Source of the DNA: Piscicola geometra
Taxonomy: Eukaryota; Annelida; Clitellata; Hirudinida; Piscicolidae
Direction: 5' to 3'
Length of the DNA: 64,000 nucleotides
Assembly: GCA_943735955.1 (NCBI GenBank)
Contig: OX030961.1
Coordinates: 1,029,501 to 1,093,500 of the forward strand
The translations under genes were made by a program, and so were the position numbers. Every line of letters starts with the position of its first letter. Position 1 is the stretch's first letter. Of this stretch, positions 1 through 10,141 are shown piece by piece. Below the pieces are notes generated by a model. That model worked only from the letters and a program-made list of their open reading frames with translations. It ran no database searches and was not told where the DNA came from.

Positions 1-716
1 TTCCACTCCATAGCAACTTCCACAATCACACACATTAATTCGCCACTAATTTTTTTCAGTTTTAGTTGTCTCACAAACCTTCTAGTCCTTCGATATCTTA
101 TTTTAAGACAAAGGTCAGCGCAGAGTACATTGGATTTCAAAGAAGAAAATATTTGCAAAAATTTAATTTTGAGTGGCCTTTTAAAGACAAATAGGTAAAT
201 AAAATCTTTGGACACATAATGTTTAGAAACCATCATTTCAATAATATTATGACTAATTTAATTTGACTAAGAATAGGAAAAAGAAATGAGAAATAAGTTG
301 AAACATATTTCAAAATTTGTATAAAAAAATAAATGTCATGTTCTTAGGCGGAACAATTGTTCCTGTATGGGCGCCCGTGGATGGAAAAGACAAAATGCGT
401 TTAATGTTGTTTGTGAATCCATTAAAATGCTTTATTTCAACTTGCTTTCGCTTCTTGCTTAGTTTCACTTCAGTTTATTTTAGTTTCCAATCAGTCGTTT
501 GATTCAGAATTCTCTTCTAGTCCAATATACAGTTTTTTACATTAAATCAAATATCATATTCAAATTTTAAATTTTTCAAAAATTTATGAAATTCAATTAA
601 CTTTCTTTAGCCGCCAATTGGCATAGAAAAATTATATTCATGTAATTATTTTATCGAATAAAAAATGTAAAACCATTGTTTACGTTTTTTAAAACAATAT
701 TTTGACGGAATAAAAT
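1..716. other. AT-rich stretch, nothing recognised
   Basis: No domain, splice pattern or repeat that I can name. The short open frame at 317-502 has no recognisable motif and I do not treat it as a gene. Confidence 0.5.
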
Positions 717-1035
717 ATTCTCTTACATCATAAACTCCGCTTCTTCTTCTCCAACTTTCTCACCTTACCTCTTCTGCTCTTTTCTTTTCTTTTTTTCTTT
801 CTTCTTTTTTCCCTTAATTTTCTTCTTTATTTCTCTTCTTTTTTCTACTCATTTTTTCCTCCTTCTATTGAATATAGAATCTATTCCTTGTCTTTTTTTC
901 ATCCTTCTCTTCTAATTCTCTTCTTTATTTCTCTTTCTCTTATTTTTTTCTTCTATTGTTCTTTTTCCTTGTTCACATCTTTTCTTTTTCATCTTCTTTT
1001 TCTTCTTCTTCCTTCTTCTCTTCCTGTTCGAATCT
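717..1035. repeat. Polypyrimidine (CT-rich) low-complexity tract
   Basis: The plus strand is almost only T and C, in irregular TTC/TTCT runs, from about 730 to 1030. It is simple low-complexity sequence with no fixed unit length. Confidence 0.8.
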
Positions 1036-1129
1036 TTACAGCAGCCTAACTGAGCACTTGATGGACACATATATTTGCAAAGTAAGTGACTTTCCCAGCT
1101 TCATCGATTGAAGATAAATATTTTTTAAG

Positions 1130-1879
1130 TTAATTTTTGTAAACATACAACAGAGTGCTGAGAACGCATGCCTGGTACACTTTGAGCTTGGTTTTTCGTG
1201 TCAGTTGGTTGTTGGTCCACACACGTTTGCTCAATCTGGCCATGACGCTGGCCGCTTTGGCGAGCCTCTTGTCAATCTCGGTGTCGAGGGATAGGCTGCT
1301 ATCAATGACGGAACCCAAGTATGTGAACTTGTCAGTGGCCTCCAGCACCTGATTGTCGATTGTGATTGAGGGTGGAACAGGAATGTCTTGACCCATGATG
1401 TTGGTTTTCTTGATACTGATGGTCAGACCAAATTCCCTGCAAGCCTGAGCAAAGCGATTCATCAGCTGCTGAAGGTGTTCCTCCGTGTGTGACACCAGGG
1501 CCGCATCATCAGCGAACAGCATGTCTCTGATGAGGACAGTGTGAATTTTTGTCTTTGCTCTTAGGCGTGCCATGTTCAGCAGTTTCCCGTCCCTTCTGGT
1601 GTGTAAATGAACACCTTCGGCAGACTCTTTAAATGCAAAGTTCAACAGCATCGAGAAGAAGATGCCGAATAATGTAGGCGCTAGCACACAACCCTGTTTG
1701 ACCCCACTCTTGATTATGAAGGATTCTGAGATCTCTCCATCTTAGCTGACCACATCTTGCGTGTTTTCATGATAAGAAGTTGTAATGTTGAGCAGCCGAG
1801 GTGGACAGCCAATCTTCTTGAGTAGCCGAAACAGGCCGTTCCTAATTACAAGGTCGAATGCCTTGGTTAGGTCGATAAA
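1130..1879 (-). pseudogene. RTE-type LINE, 3' half of reverse transcriptase
   Basis: The minus strand encodes the second half of an RTE-clade reverse transcriptase: IDLTKAFDLV near 1,870-1,840, the turn GVKQGCVLAPTLFGIFF near 1,705-1,660, the catalytic box MLFADDAALVS near 1,530-1,500, then the thumb with FTYLGSVID. A stop near 1,743 and loss of the C-terminus beyond LSTLLY near 1,140 show decay. Its first residues continue the protein that breaks off at 8,746 (MPLYIAFI), so 1,130-1,879 and 8,746-10,141 are two halves of one element, split by the insertion at 1,880-8,745. What is seen: both halves and the shared GATAAA at the break. Inferred: one original copy. Confidence 0.85.
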
Positions 1880-2344
1880 ATACAATACACTACAATACAA
1901 CGACGAGTGTTATTAACGTGGCGCGAACCCAGACGGGCTTCAAGACCACTTGGTTATGGAAAATATGATAATATTTATGATAGGTGAATAAATGGAAAGT
2001 ATAGGAAAAGTAAATTATTGAAATTTAACAATATAATCATTTCTATATATATATTCATATATATACATAAATATACATATATATACACTCACATAAATAT
2101 ACATATTTATTTATTTTTTTAAATAGACAAAATAATTTTTTTTAAAGATTGAAACTGAAATGATAATAACAATAAATTTTAGAAAAAAGTAAATATCTAT
2201 AGTATATTATTATGACTATTTTTATTTATTATTATTATTTGATTTACAATTATTATTGACCATTAGTATAAATATAAAAAAGAATGAAATTGGGAAGCAA
2301 GAAACTAATTAATGAAAAATGAGCAGTAAATTTGTAAGTTATTG
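1880..2344 (-). mobile_element. LINE 3' UTR and TTGTA-repeat tail
   Basis: Read on the minus strand, the untranslated tail holds an AT-rich region with an ATATAC-type stretch (2,041-2,105) and a conserved terminal block containing GAAGCCCGTC and CGCCACGTTAATAA, ending in short TTGTA repeats. The same terminal block recurs at 15,730-15,900, 53,270-53,400 and 53,797-53,860. A short-tandem 3' end instead of poly-A fits CR1-group LINEs. Confidence 0.75.
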
Positions 2345-3922
2345 TTATCGGTCGAACAAGTACGTTTTCAGGGAACGGCTGAATGTCGCGGTCGAGCTCG
2401 GGGATTTGATTCTATTGGGAAGACTATTCCAAAGAGTCGGCGCTGCAACAAAAAAGCTTCTTGCACCTGCATACTTGAGTTTGTAGCTCTGTGGAACTAC
2501 ATCTCTTGACCTAGCAGACCTGAGTCTTTCCCTCTGGGGAAGACTTGCTCTCATGACAATGCTACTCGACAAATAATCTGGGCACTCATTAGACAGACAC
2601 TTGTGCATTAACAAGATGTTTTTGTATTCAAGTCTGTTTTCAACACGAAGCCAGTGAAGCTCCTTGAGAACAAGGCAGATGTGATCATACTTTCTAGCAC
2701 CTGTTATGAGCCTAGCTGTGGTGTTGATTATAGACTGAATTTTTTGCATCTGCGTCATTGGCAACCCAGTAAGAATGATATTGCCATAGTCAATTCGACT
2801 GAGAACCAAAGCAGAAGCCAATGTTCTCAGAGAGTCCTTGATCAATAACCATTTTATGGATCGTATTTGGCGTAAAGAAGCAAAGCAGGTTTGAGTCATC
2901 TTGTTGATGTGTGTCGTCATGGTGAGGTCTTTGTCGAGATAAACTCCTAGGTTTCTGACACTTTCGGAAGGAATTATCTCATTCTGACAAATGCGAACTG
3001 GATCTTTGGGAGTGTGAGTAGAGTTTCGACGGGGTGAGAGCCAGATAACTTCAATTTTGCTGGAGTTAGGTTTCAGTTGATTGGCACCCATCCAAGCAGC
3101 AATTTCATCAATGCATGATGACACCCTTTCTTGCAGGTCATCCTGATGACCTTTAATGCAATGACCGTAAATTTGGGTGTCATCAGCACACTGATGAAAA
3201 GTAAGCTCATGTCTAGCTGCTATTCTTTCCAAATCTCCAGTGTACAAAGAGAACAGTAAAAGACCAAGGACTGAACCTTGGGGGACTCCTACAGTGGAAA
3301 CCGACATTGTCGATTTTGTCCCACTACAGCGGATGTCAAAACATCTGTCATTTAAGTAGTCTCTAAACCATTCTAACGCGGAGTCAGAGAAACCATAGGA
3401 GATGTGCAGTCTTCGGAGCAGTGTTGCGTGATCTACCAGATCGAAAGCTGCCGATAGATCAAGCATAACTAACAATGTAAGCTTACCGTCATCTGCTGCC
3501 CTAACGATGTCTGAAAAGACTTTGGTTATGGCAGTTTCTGTCGAATGATGACAACGGTAGGCTGACTGCAAGAGAGGGAAAAGATAAAATTTTGCGAGGT
3601 AGTTGACTACTCTGTGGAGAACTAATCTATCCATGAGTTTGGACAACACCCTAAAGTTTAAAATAGGCCTGTACGACGAAGTTTCAGTGAGTTTAAGACT
3701 TGGCTTCTTGAGCAGTGGCGTGATGTAGGCCGACTTGAAAGACTTCGGAAACCTGCCTGCCGAAAAAGACCTGTTGAATAAGCTCACTAAAAAAGGAGCA
3801 ATTATTCCAGATATCTCCTTCAACAGCCATGTAGGAACCGGGTCATTCGAGCACTGCTTATTCGGAAGCCCTTGAATAGCCCTAACTACTTCTTCTTCGT
3901 CGACTTTGCTGAACCCATTCAA
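2345..3922 (-). pseudogene. CR1-like LINE reverse transcriptase (ORF2, C-terminal part)
   Basis: The 525-codon open frame carries the RT palm and fingers in order: PVPTWLLKE, SYRPILNFRVLSKL, the first catalytic Asp in MLDLSAAFDLVDH, VPQGSVLGLLLFSLY, the second catalytic pair in QCADDTQIY, and the thumb with NLGVYLDKDLTM. The C-terminus ends with FFVAAPTLWNSLP, usual for CR1/Jockey-group elements. The catalytic box has Cys where Tyr or Phe is normal, and the first box has DLVDH rather than the usual DTVDH, so activity is doubtful. Upstream, 3,962-4,786 encodes the endonuclease in another frame, so at least one frameshift separates them. A second, 5'-truncated copy of this family lies at 56,006-56,750. 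Confidence 0.9.
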
Positions 3923-3961
3923 ACTGAGCCCGTGCTCGCAGAATGAAAATGTTGAGTCATC

Positions 3962-4950
3962 TCAGGCATTGATTGACCTTCTCGCCGACGCAACTTTCTC
4001 TGTGAGGTGTGCGTAATAGTCATCAGCACTGATGCCTGAGACTGACGACGTCTTACTTCTGCCCGCGATGCTATTGATGAGTTTCCAGATGTCAGCTGAC
4101 TTCCCTTTGGACTGAAAAAGCTTCAAGTTCCAGAACTGCTCTCGTTTGCGTCTGCACAGACTCTTGTAAACTTTCAACCGTTTGACCCAGGCAGTACGTG
4201 CTTGCTCATTTTTTGACCTACTGTAGCTTCTCTCAAGACTTCTCTTAAGGCGTTTAGAGGCGCGACATTCATGGTCAAACCAAGGGTCCGAAGGCCTCTG
4301 GTGCACTCTAACAGTCTTAAGAGGAATCAACTTTTTGAGAATGCTAGTAAAAGTGGAGCTGTAGAGGTCAGCAGCTGAATCTACATCAAGGTCAGTGCTA
4401 GACGAGAGTGGAGACAATCGAACCTGTTGAGCAAACTCTGTTTTATCCAAGAGTTTCCAGGGTCTACTAGAAGTTATTTTGTACACAGGAGGAGGCTTGG
4501 CCAGTTGACACTTCCAGGCCAACAATTTGTGGTCAGAGAAGCCTACTTCAATGCAGTCAACATCAAGACTCTTTCTCGAGGCAACAATATCAAGCCACCC
4601 TCCTTGACTATGGGTTGGTTGGTTGACTGATGTCTGGAAACCATGAGAACTCAGGATATTCTGAAACGTCTGAGTATCGTTATCACTTGGATTTTCAAGG
4701 TGGAGGTTGAAATCTCCCAGGATTAATACTTCTTCACTGTATGTGGCCAAGGTGCTCATGATTTCATTGAAATCCTTGAAGAACACGCTAGAAGCATAAC
4801 CTGTTCGATAAACAACTAAACCAATTACCGCCTTTGAACCAGAAGTGATTCTGACACAAAGATGCTTGAGACTTGAGGACTGAACTTCTGTGTCCGTTAC
4901 AAGATGAAGCGGAATGCCAAAACGAGAAACCCACGTGGTCGGAAAAACAT
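3962..4950 (-). pseudogene. CR1-like LINE endonuclease, C-terminal part, and linker
   Basis: The minus strand encodes the second half of an APE-type endonuclease: LCVRITSGSKAVIGLVVYRT (about 4,860-4,800), EVLILGDFNLHL (about 4,735-4,700) and the SDHKLLAWKC motif near 4,530, followed by the basic linker that precedes RT (FWNLKLFQSK, IWKLINSI). The asparagine of GDFN and the Asp-His of SDH are standard active-site positions of this fold. The first half of the domain lies at 5,450-5,837, separated by an LTR-element piece at 4,950-5,449. Confidence 0.85.
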
Positions 4951-5322
4951 CTGCTTCTTTTTTTGTTGTTGTTTAGTTGTTTTTTTATAAAGCTTATTTT
5001 TGTTGTTTTTGCTTCTCTTGTTTTTTTTGTCTTAGTTGTTGCTACTCTTGTTTTTGTTTAAGTTGTTGCTTCTCTTGTTTTTGTTTTAGTTGTTGCTTCT
5101 CTTGTTTTTGTTTTAGTTGTTGCTTCTCTTAATTTTGTTTAAGTTGTGTTGGGCTTCGAGTATCACAAACCACGTTGTTATAAAAGATACTGCAGCGCTT
5201 GCCATGTTGTTGTCCTCTTTATGCGGTTGAACTGCGGCAGTCTATGTATCTTCTCCAATGAGATGTTGTTGTTGGGAATGTTGTTGGAGAGTACACGAGG
5301 TTGAAACGTCGGGGTCACCAAT
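4950..5322 (-). mobile_element. Internal remnant of an LTR retrotransposon, with primer-binding site
   Basis: Directly downstream (minus strand) of the LTR at 5,323-5,449 is ATTGGTGACCCCGAC, the same primer-binding-site string that follows the LTR at 5,841-5,972. About 150 bases of leader follow, then a run of TTGTTGCTTCTCTTG-like repeats (4,965-5,140). No gag or pol is recognisable and no second LTR is present. The LINE endonuclease resumes at about 4,950 (VSRFGIPL). Confidence 0.65.
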
Positions 5323-5449
5323 TGAAACGTATCGTTTTGAAATATGGAAGAGAGAGAGTGTTTATTAATCCAAAGGCTCCTTTTATACAGTAAGAGACAA
5401 AGGGGACTAAGGAGTGGCCGTGTGCACATAGCGTACACGGCACGCTTCA
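5323..5449 (-). mobile_element. LTR of a Gypsy-like element inserted in LINE endonuclease
   Basis: On the minus strand the LTR begins TGAAGCGTGCC, has a TATAAAAGG box and an AATAAA signal just before a CTCTCTCTC run, and ends TTTCA next to a primer-binding site. Order and spacing match the 132-bp LTRs at 5,841 and 7,992 (TGTAGCG, TATATAAAG, AATAAA, CTCTCTC, ...CA), so the two are sister families. It interrupts the LINE between TNHGG and VSRFGIPL; CCACG.GGG occurs on both sides and may be the target duplication. Confidence 0.75.
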
Positions 5450-5837
5450 CCCCCGTGGTTTGTATGCAGCGTGTTTACTGTATTGGAGAGTCTAGGCCTT
5501 GATCTTTCGACCACTACCAAGCCCTCCTGCCGCAGTCGGCTGATACAGATTGACTCAGGATCATGCCAAGTTTCAACCAGAAACAGTCCGTCTATCTTGT
5601 ACTCTTTCATGGTCTCCAAAACATCATCCCCCTTATTGTGGAGAGACCTAGTGTTGAGTAGGCCTAGCACGACTGGAGGCCCACTCTTCTGGCATTTGTG
5701 CCAATCAACTTTCTCATGGACAACTGGCTCATGGCTTCTGAGAGCGTGCCGGCTTTGGCGTTCATTTACAAGTTTTCCGCCTCGTCTGCCACAATAGTGC
5801 CAATGCTGGCGGTTACTTGCCAATCCTAGTCTATTGA
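5450..5837 (-). pseudogene. CR1-like LINE endonuclease, N-terminal part
   Basis: The minus strand reads VVLGLLNTRSLHNKGDD, YKIDGLFLVETW and TLHTNHGG, the first strands of a LINE APE-type endonuclease, including the conserved Asn of LNTRSL and the Glu of VETW. The frame runs to the insertion at 5,449. It belongs with 3,962-4,950 and 2,345-3,922. Confidence 0.85.
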
Positions 5838-5840
5838 TGG

Positions 5841-5972
5841 TGTAGCGGCCACATTGTGTACGATATGTACACACAACCACTCCTAGGCGACCTTTGTCCC
5901 TCGCACCCTATATAAAGTCGTTATCTTGTAAATAAACTCTCTCTCGTGTTTCCTGAACTCTTAGTCGTAACA
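5841..5972 (+). repeat. 5' LTR (132 bp)
   Basis: Begins TGTAGCGGCCACATTGTG, carries a TATATAAAG box near 5,910 and AATAAA near 5,930, and ends GTAACA directly before ATTGGTGACCCCGAA. It differs from the 3' copy (7,992-8,123) at about three internal sites plus the last few bases. Confidence 0.85.
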
Positions 5973-6010
5973 ATTGGTGACCCCGAACAGAAGCCCGACT
6001 AAAGCACGTT

Positions 6011-6613
6011 ATGGACGACATTTTCTTTAAAGTTACGTCAGAGGAGGAGACGAGGGCAGAGCCGACGCCGCAAGTAAGCTGCCAGTCTGAGGCAAGCATG
6101 CTAAGAGCGTTATTCGGCGACCTGCGACCAGACGGCAGACAATCTTCCCAGCTGCTTCGCCACATGAAGTCACTGCTGGGCAGCAACCAAATGGACGAAG
6201 CCATCCTGAAGCAGCAATGGTTCGACAAAATGCCCACTCAGATTAAACCAATCCTGGCGGCTTCAATGAGCATCCCACTGGCAGAACTGGCGTTACAAGC
6301 AGACAGGATGGTGGAACTTCAACAAACCACCATCACACAAGTCTCAACGCCAACTCCACAAGCTTCAGCTCAAACCATGCCGGAGATCCATACGTGGCTG
6401 CAACAAATCACCACAAGTATGGCCACTTTAGCGGCTAACCAGAATCAACCACGAGGAAGAATTCGTTCAAACAGCCGACAAAATTCACCTCGTTCCAGAA
6501 GCCCGAACACCACGTCAGGCATGTGCTGGTACCATCAAACGTTTGGAAACAGGCACGAAAATGCACACCACCATGCACATTCGCTCATTTTAAAAAGCAG
6601 GGCCGGACAGTAG
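6011..6613 (+). CDS. Gag-like protein of the LTR element
   Basis: The ATG lies 38 bases after the primer-binding site. The protein has the capsid pattern of invertebrate Gypsy Gag: SQLLRHMKSLLG, QQWFDKMPTQIKPILAAS and MSIPLAELALQADRM, then an Arg/Ser-rich linker and CWYHQTFGN, the first half of a zinc-knuckle-like motif. The second half (KCTPPCTF) is in the -1 frame, so the knuckle is completed only by a frameshift near 6,545. That may be programmed -1 frameshifting or mutation. Confidence 0.8.
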   Translation: MDDIFFKVTSEEETRAEPTPQVSCQSEASMLRALFGDLRPDGRQSSQLLRHMKSLLGSNQMDEAILKQQWFDKMPTQIKPILAASMSIPLAELALQADRMVELQQTTITQVSTPTPQASAQTMPEIHTWLQQITTSMATLAANQNQPRGRIRSNSRQNSPRSRSPNTTSGMCWYHQTFGNRHENAHHHAHSLILKSRAGQ

Positions 6614-7194
6614 GAGCGACATCTGTCCACGAGCAACAAAACATGAGTCGCCTATTATTCATAAGAGACGCATGCAACAACTTCACGTTCCTAATCGACA
6701 CTGGTGCAGAAGTAAGCGTCATTCCTCCACCAGTCAATCATTCTCTCACCCCATCATCGTTCACGCTTCATGCAGCCAACAACTCCATCATTAAAACGTA
6801 TGGACAGAAAGCATTGATGGTAAACCTCGGTTTACGCAGGCAATTTCCCTGGATTTTTCGCGTAGCCGACGTCAAGAAACCCATCATTGGAGCGGATTTG
6901 CTGTCTCATTTCAGTCTGGGAGTGGACATGTCTCGCCAACGTCTAGTGGACAACGTGCCAGAGACGAGCATCGACGATCCATCATTCCTCTTCGAGAAGA
7001 ACGAAGGATTCCAAGAAGTGACGTCACGTCGAACCATGAAAATCAAAATTAAAGCGGCGCAACAAAAAGAGGGCGTCAAGAAGAGCAAACTGAAGCAGGC
7101 GATAAAAAAAGCGCGGGAATTTCCGCCCAGAATCATCATCATCACCACCAGGCGTCTGTCGTGGCGGCAACGTTGTCGGCTCCAGCTGTTGTAA
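6540..7194 (+). CDS. Retropepsin-like protease of the LTR element
   Basis: After the finger half KCTPPCTFAH, the frame carries the aspartic-protease core FLIDTGAEVSVIPP (catalytic Asp in DTG near 6,700) and the C-terminal motif KKPIIGADLLSHF, as in Gypsy-type proteases. It continues into a Lys-rich segment and stops at 7,194. In complete elements RT would follow; here the next frame (7,161-7,787) is low complexity. Likely start is by frameshift from gag rather than by its own ATG. Confidence 0.8.
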
Positions 7195-7787
7195 AGTCGA
7201 AGACGAAAAAGAAGGCGCTACCTAAGTCTGAGCAGACAGCCGTGGTGGCAGACAAGCTGACAAGATTCAACAAAACAAGCATTTCCGCCTCAACCCTCAC
7301 TAGCCAATCTGCTCATCATTATCATCACCACCCAACTGAGAATGCATTCATGCATGCATCACCCATCAATGCACCAGGAAACAAGTCTTCTACAGACTTT
7401 TCCATAGCCAATACGTCAGACTTCTCAGATGTAAAAGCATTCATGTACAACTTCACTGTTGGTGAGTGGAGCAACAAAGATGGCATCGACCACCACAACA
7501 ACAACAACAACCTCACTCTCAATCCACCACCAACGATGTCTTCATCAAAGACAACAGCAACAACACTGACAACAACAACCTCAACAACAACACCCTTCAA
7601 GTTAGCATCAACAACAATAACAGCAACACCAACAACAACGACTACCAGCTCATCGAACGTTTCGAATACTCAACAGCCACCTCCAATCCACCCAAGGTCC
7701 GGCAGAAGGGTGCACTGGCCAAAGAATTCGCAGATTACGCAGCTTGACTCATCCATTGGTCTATCAACCGTCCATCAATCGTGCTAA
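7161..7787 (+). CDS. Low-complexity frame replacing pol in the LTR element
   Basis: A 208-codon frame, again -1 relative to the protease frame and overlapping its end by 34 bases. It is rich in Thr, Ser, Asn and His with CAA/ACA runs from 7,490 to 7,650. No catalytic motif is present. Only the end, PRSGRRVHWPK, resembles the C-terminal tail of Gypsy Pol. Whether it is translated is unknown; it could be a captured or expanded spacer. Confidence 0.4.
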   Translation: MAATLSAPAVVKSKTKKKALPKSEQTAVVADKLTRFNKTSISASTLTSQSAHHYHHHPTENAFMHASPINAPGNKSSTDFSIANTSDFSDVKAFMYNFTVGEWSNKDGIDHHNNNNNLTLNPPPTMSSSKTTATTLTTTTSTTTPFKLASTTITATPTTTTTSSSNVSNTQQPPPIHPRSGRRVHWPKNSQITQLDSSIGLSTVHQSC

Positions 7788-7991
7788 CCAAGTCTTCATC
7801 ATCATTTTCAGCACTACCCATTTCTTCTCCGTCGTCATCTTCGTTTTATCTTGCGTCATCACTCGATTCTTTGAGTTCACAAATGACGCATCGTGACTAC
7901 TGCCACAACAACTATTGCACCAACAAAATTCAAAACTTGACAATATTTTGTTTGCTTCTTCGTTCGCCAGTACTCTCTGGTGGGGGAGTAT

Positions 7992-8123
7992 TGTAGCGAC
8001 CACATTGTGTACGATATGTACACACAACCACTTCTAGGCGACCTTTGTCCCTCGCACCCTATATAAAGTCGTTATCGTGTAAATAAACTCTCTCTCGTGT
8101 TTCCTGAACTCTTAGTCTCTGCA
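7992..8123 (+). repeat. 3' LTR (132 bp)
   Basis: Starts TGTAGCGACCACATTGTG after the purine tract GGTGGGGGAGTA and ends TCTCTGCA. Same length as the 5' LTR, with TATATAAAG and AATAAA at the same offsets. The last six bases differ from the 5' copy. Confidence 0.85.
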
Positions 8124-8745
8124 CTAAGCTCCCCATTATAATTATTATTAAATTGTAAAAAACATTCTTTAGAATAAATTTGCATAGGATAGAACAATAA
8201 TAATAATAATAAAATAGTTTAGAGACTAAAAAGAGCAGTGTTATGTTAGATGAAACTATGGGAAAGGATATTAGATTTTGTTAGAGAAAATAATATAATG
8301 TGAAAACGAAAAGTTGTAATTAAATAGGTTTTAATCAACTCACCGGTCTTTGATTGGCACAATATATAGTTAAATTTAATCAATTCAACTTACCGGCAGG
8401 TTGATAACAACTATTTAAAGATAAATAATAATAGAAAACTCGTAAATACAAAATTTACCTAAATATGAATAAAAATAATTAATCTAAACTAATTTAAATA
8501 ATATATTATCTTAAAAATATGTTATTTACGAATAAAAAGGTTTAAAACTTGTCAATTTTAAAAGACAACCGTATTGGCGCCTAACATATTAAATAATTAA
8601 TATTTGATTAAAGATAGAAGAATTGTCATTTTCAATTCAGTATTAATAATAATGCGAATAAAATGTTTTAAAATATTCATTTTTGACGAAAAATAATAAA
8701 TATTCTGAGTTAAAAATTATGATAACCTACTAAAAGTTTCTTATG
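8124..8745 (-). other. AT-rich block, possible 5' region of the inserted LINE
   Basis: No reading frame or motif is seen. By position it lies between the LTR element and the target duplication at 8,746, so it probably belongs to the inserted LINE. Confidence 0.35.
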
Positions 8746-10141
8746 GATAAAGGCGATATACAACGGCATCCGCTGCTCTCTGCACTTTTCCTGGAGCTGA
8801 CGCTCGGAGAAGATCATGTCGACTGTGGATCTTCCTGATCTGAAGCCGCATTGCGATTCAGGATACACACGACTTGCTAGGACTTGGAGACGGTTGAGGA
8901 CAACGCGGGCGAAAGCTTTACCCACAACGCTAGACAGTGAGATGCCCTTGTAGCTGTTGCAGTCGCTGCGGTCACCCTTGTTCTTATACAGAGTGACAAT
9001 CTTGGCATTGCGCATGTCCTGTGGAACTCTTCCTTTTCTCCAACATAGGCAAAGGAGCTTGTGAAGTGGTTCTAGTAGAGACGATTTACCGCATTTGATG
9101 ATTTCTGGTGGAATGCCATCGTCTCCTGGTGCTTTTCCACTCTTTAAGGCATTGATAGCTTTGCTGAGTTCGTCCATGTTCGGCTCGACATCCAGCTCTT
9201 CCAAGACTGGCAAGTCTTCAATAGCGTCCAGTGCTATCTGAGTCACAGAGTTTTCTTTAGAATAAAGTTCCAGATAGTGTTCGACCCACCTTCCCATTTG
9301 CTTGTATTTGTCTGTGATGGTCTCTCCTGATTTGGACTTTAAGGGTGCAGTCTTCTTTGCTGACTTGCCTGTTGCTTTTTTGATGCCTTCATACATGCTG
9401 CTTTCGTTGCCAGCGTCTGACGCTTGTTGGATGCTATTCGCCAGTTGAGGCCAATAGTCATTTGCGCAGCGTCGAGCCGTCTGCTGGGCCTCTCTTCGGG
9501 CAGCTTTCAACACTTCGAAGGTGGACTGACTCGGGTCGCGTTTGTATTCAATCAGTGCCTTTCTCTTGGCGTCAATATCAGGCTCAAGACCTGCCGCATT
9601 CGCTTCGAACCAATCAGTGTTCTTGTGTTCCTTTTCACCATACGTGAGTAAAGCAGTTCTGAAGATGGTATTCCGGAGCGAGTTCCATCTGACTTCCGCA
9701 TTAGGCTCTTGGTCGCAGTGTTGCAGCTCCCCCAGCCGATATATGAACTCGTGGTTCTTGGCTTGATGGGTGTTCTGACAGGTGTTGACTTTCGGCTAAC
9801 ATTTCTTCTTGGAAAGGTAGAGTGAGGTTTCTCTCTGTGCCGCGGGAAGGAGGTTTGGACATGCAAAGCAGGGTGTTCTTGATGGCAAAGCCGACTCCGT
9901 GTTCCCTGGTCTCTTTTTCTTCTTTCCCCTGCCAAAAGAACGTGTGGTGTTCCTCCCTCAAGGATCCAGACTCTGGAAGACGCGTTTTTTGTAGGGCTGC
10001 AATGTCGAAGTTTAGTCTGTGCAGCTCATGATCAATGACTGCAGTCTTGCGAAGGTCTTCAATCTCACGAAGATCATCACTCAGTCCAGTGCGCATAGTA
10101 CGTACGTTCCAGCTTGCAATACGGAGAGCTGGAATCTCCAT
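8746..10141 (-). pseudogene. RTE-type LINE: endonuclease and first half of RT
   Basis: The minus strand starts with ATG at 10,141 and the endonuclease signature LRIASWNVRTMRTG, then IAALQKTRLPESG and GVGFAIKNTLL, a frameshift into the frame at 9,935-9,552, and a further shift into RT at 9,513-8,746. RT carries IKKATGKSAKKT, NALKSGKAPGDDGIPPEIIK, KIVTLYKNKGDRSDC and SQCGFRSGRSTVDMIF, and breaks off at MPLYIAFI. The remaining RT lies at 1,130-1,879. At least two frameshifts make it a pseudogene. Family: RTE clade, the type often mis-annotated as craniofacial development protein 2. Confidence 0.85.

Larger units (their letters stand above)
5841..8123 (+). mobile_element. Short Gypsy-like LTR element with gag and protease but no RT or integrase
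   Basis: Two 132-bp LTRs enclose a primer-binding site (5,973), gag, an aspartic protease and a long low-complexity frame, then a purine-rich tract GGTGGGGGAGTA just before the 3' LTR. The total is 2,283 bp, far below the usual 4.5-6 kb, because reverse transcriptase, RNase H and integrase are absent; the last frame still ends with PRSGRRVHWPK, which resembles the end of Gypsy Pol. No target duplication is visible. It is probably non-autonomous, using enzymes from a relative such as the element at 5,323. Confidence 0.8.
1880..8745 (-). mobile_element. Compound insertion (CR1-like LINE carrying LTR elements) splitting an RTE LINE
   Basis: The interrupted RTE reads ...GATAAA at 1,874-1,879 and resumes with GATAAA at 8,746-8,751, a 6-bp direct repeat that looks like a target-site duplication. 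The insert is a minus-strand CR1-like LINE whose 3' tail ends in TTGTA-type repeats at about 1,880-1,905. Two LTR-retrotransposon pieces sit inside it (4,950-5,449 and 5,841-8,123). The AT-rich block 8,124-8,745 would then be 5' sequence of the LINE, which is inferred only from position. Confidence 0.7.
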
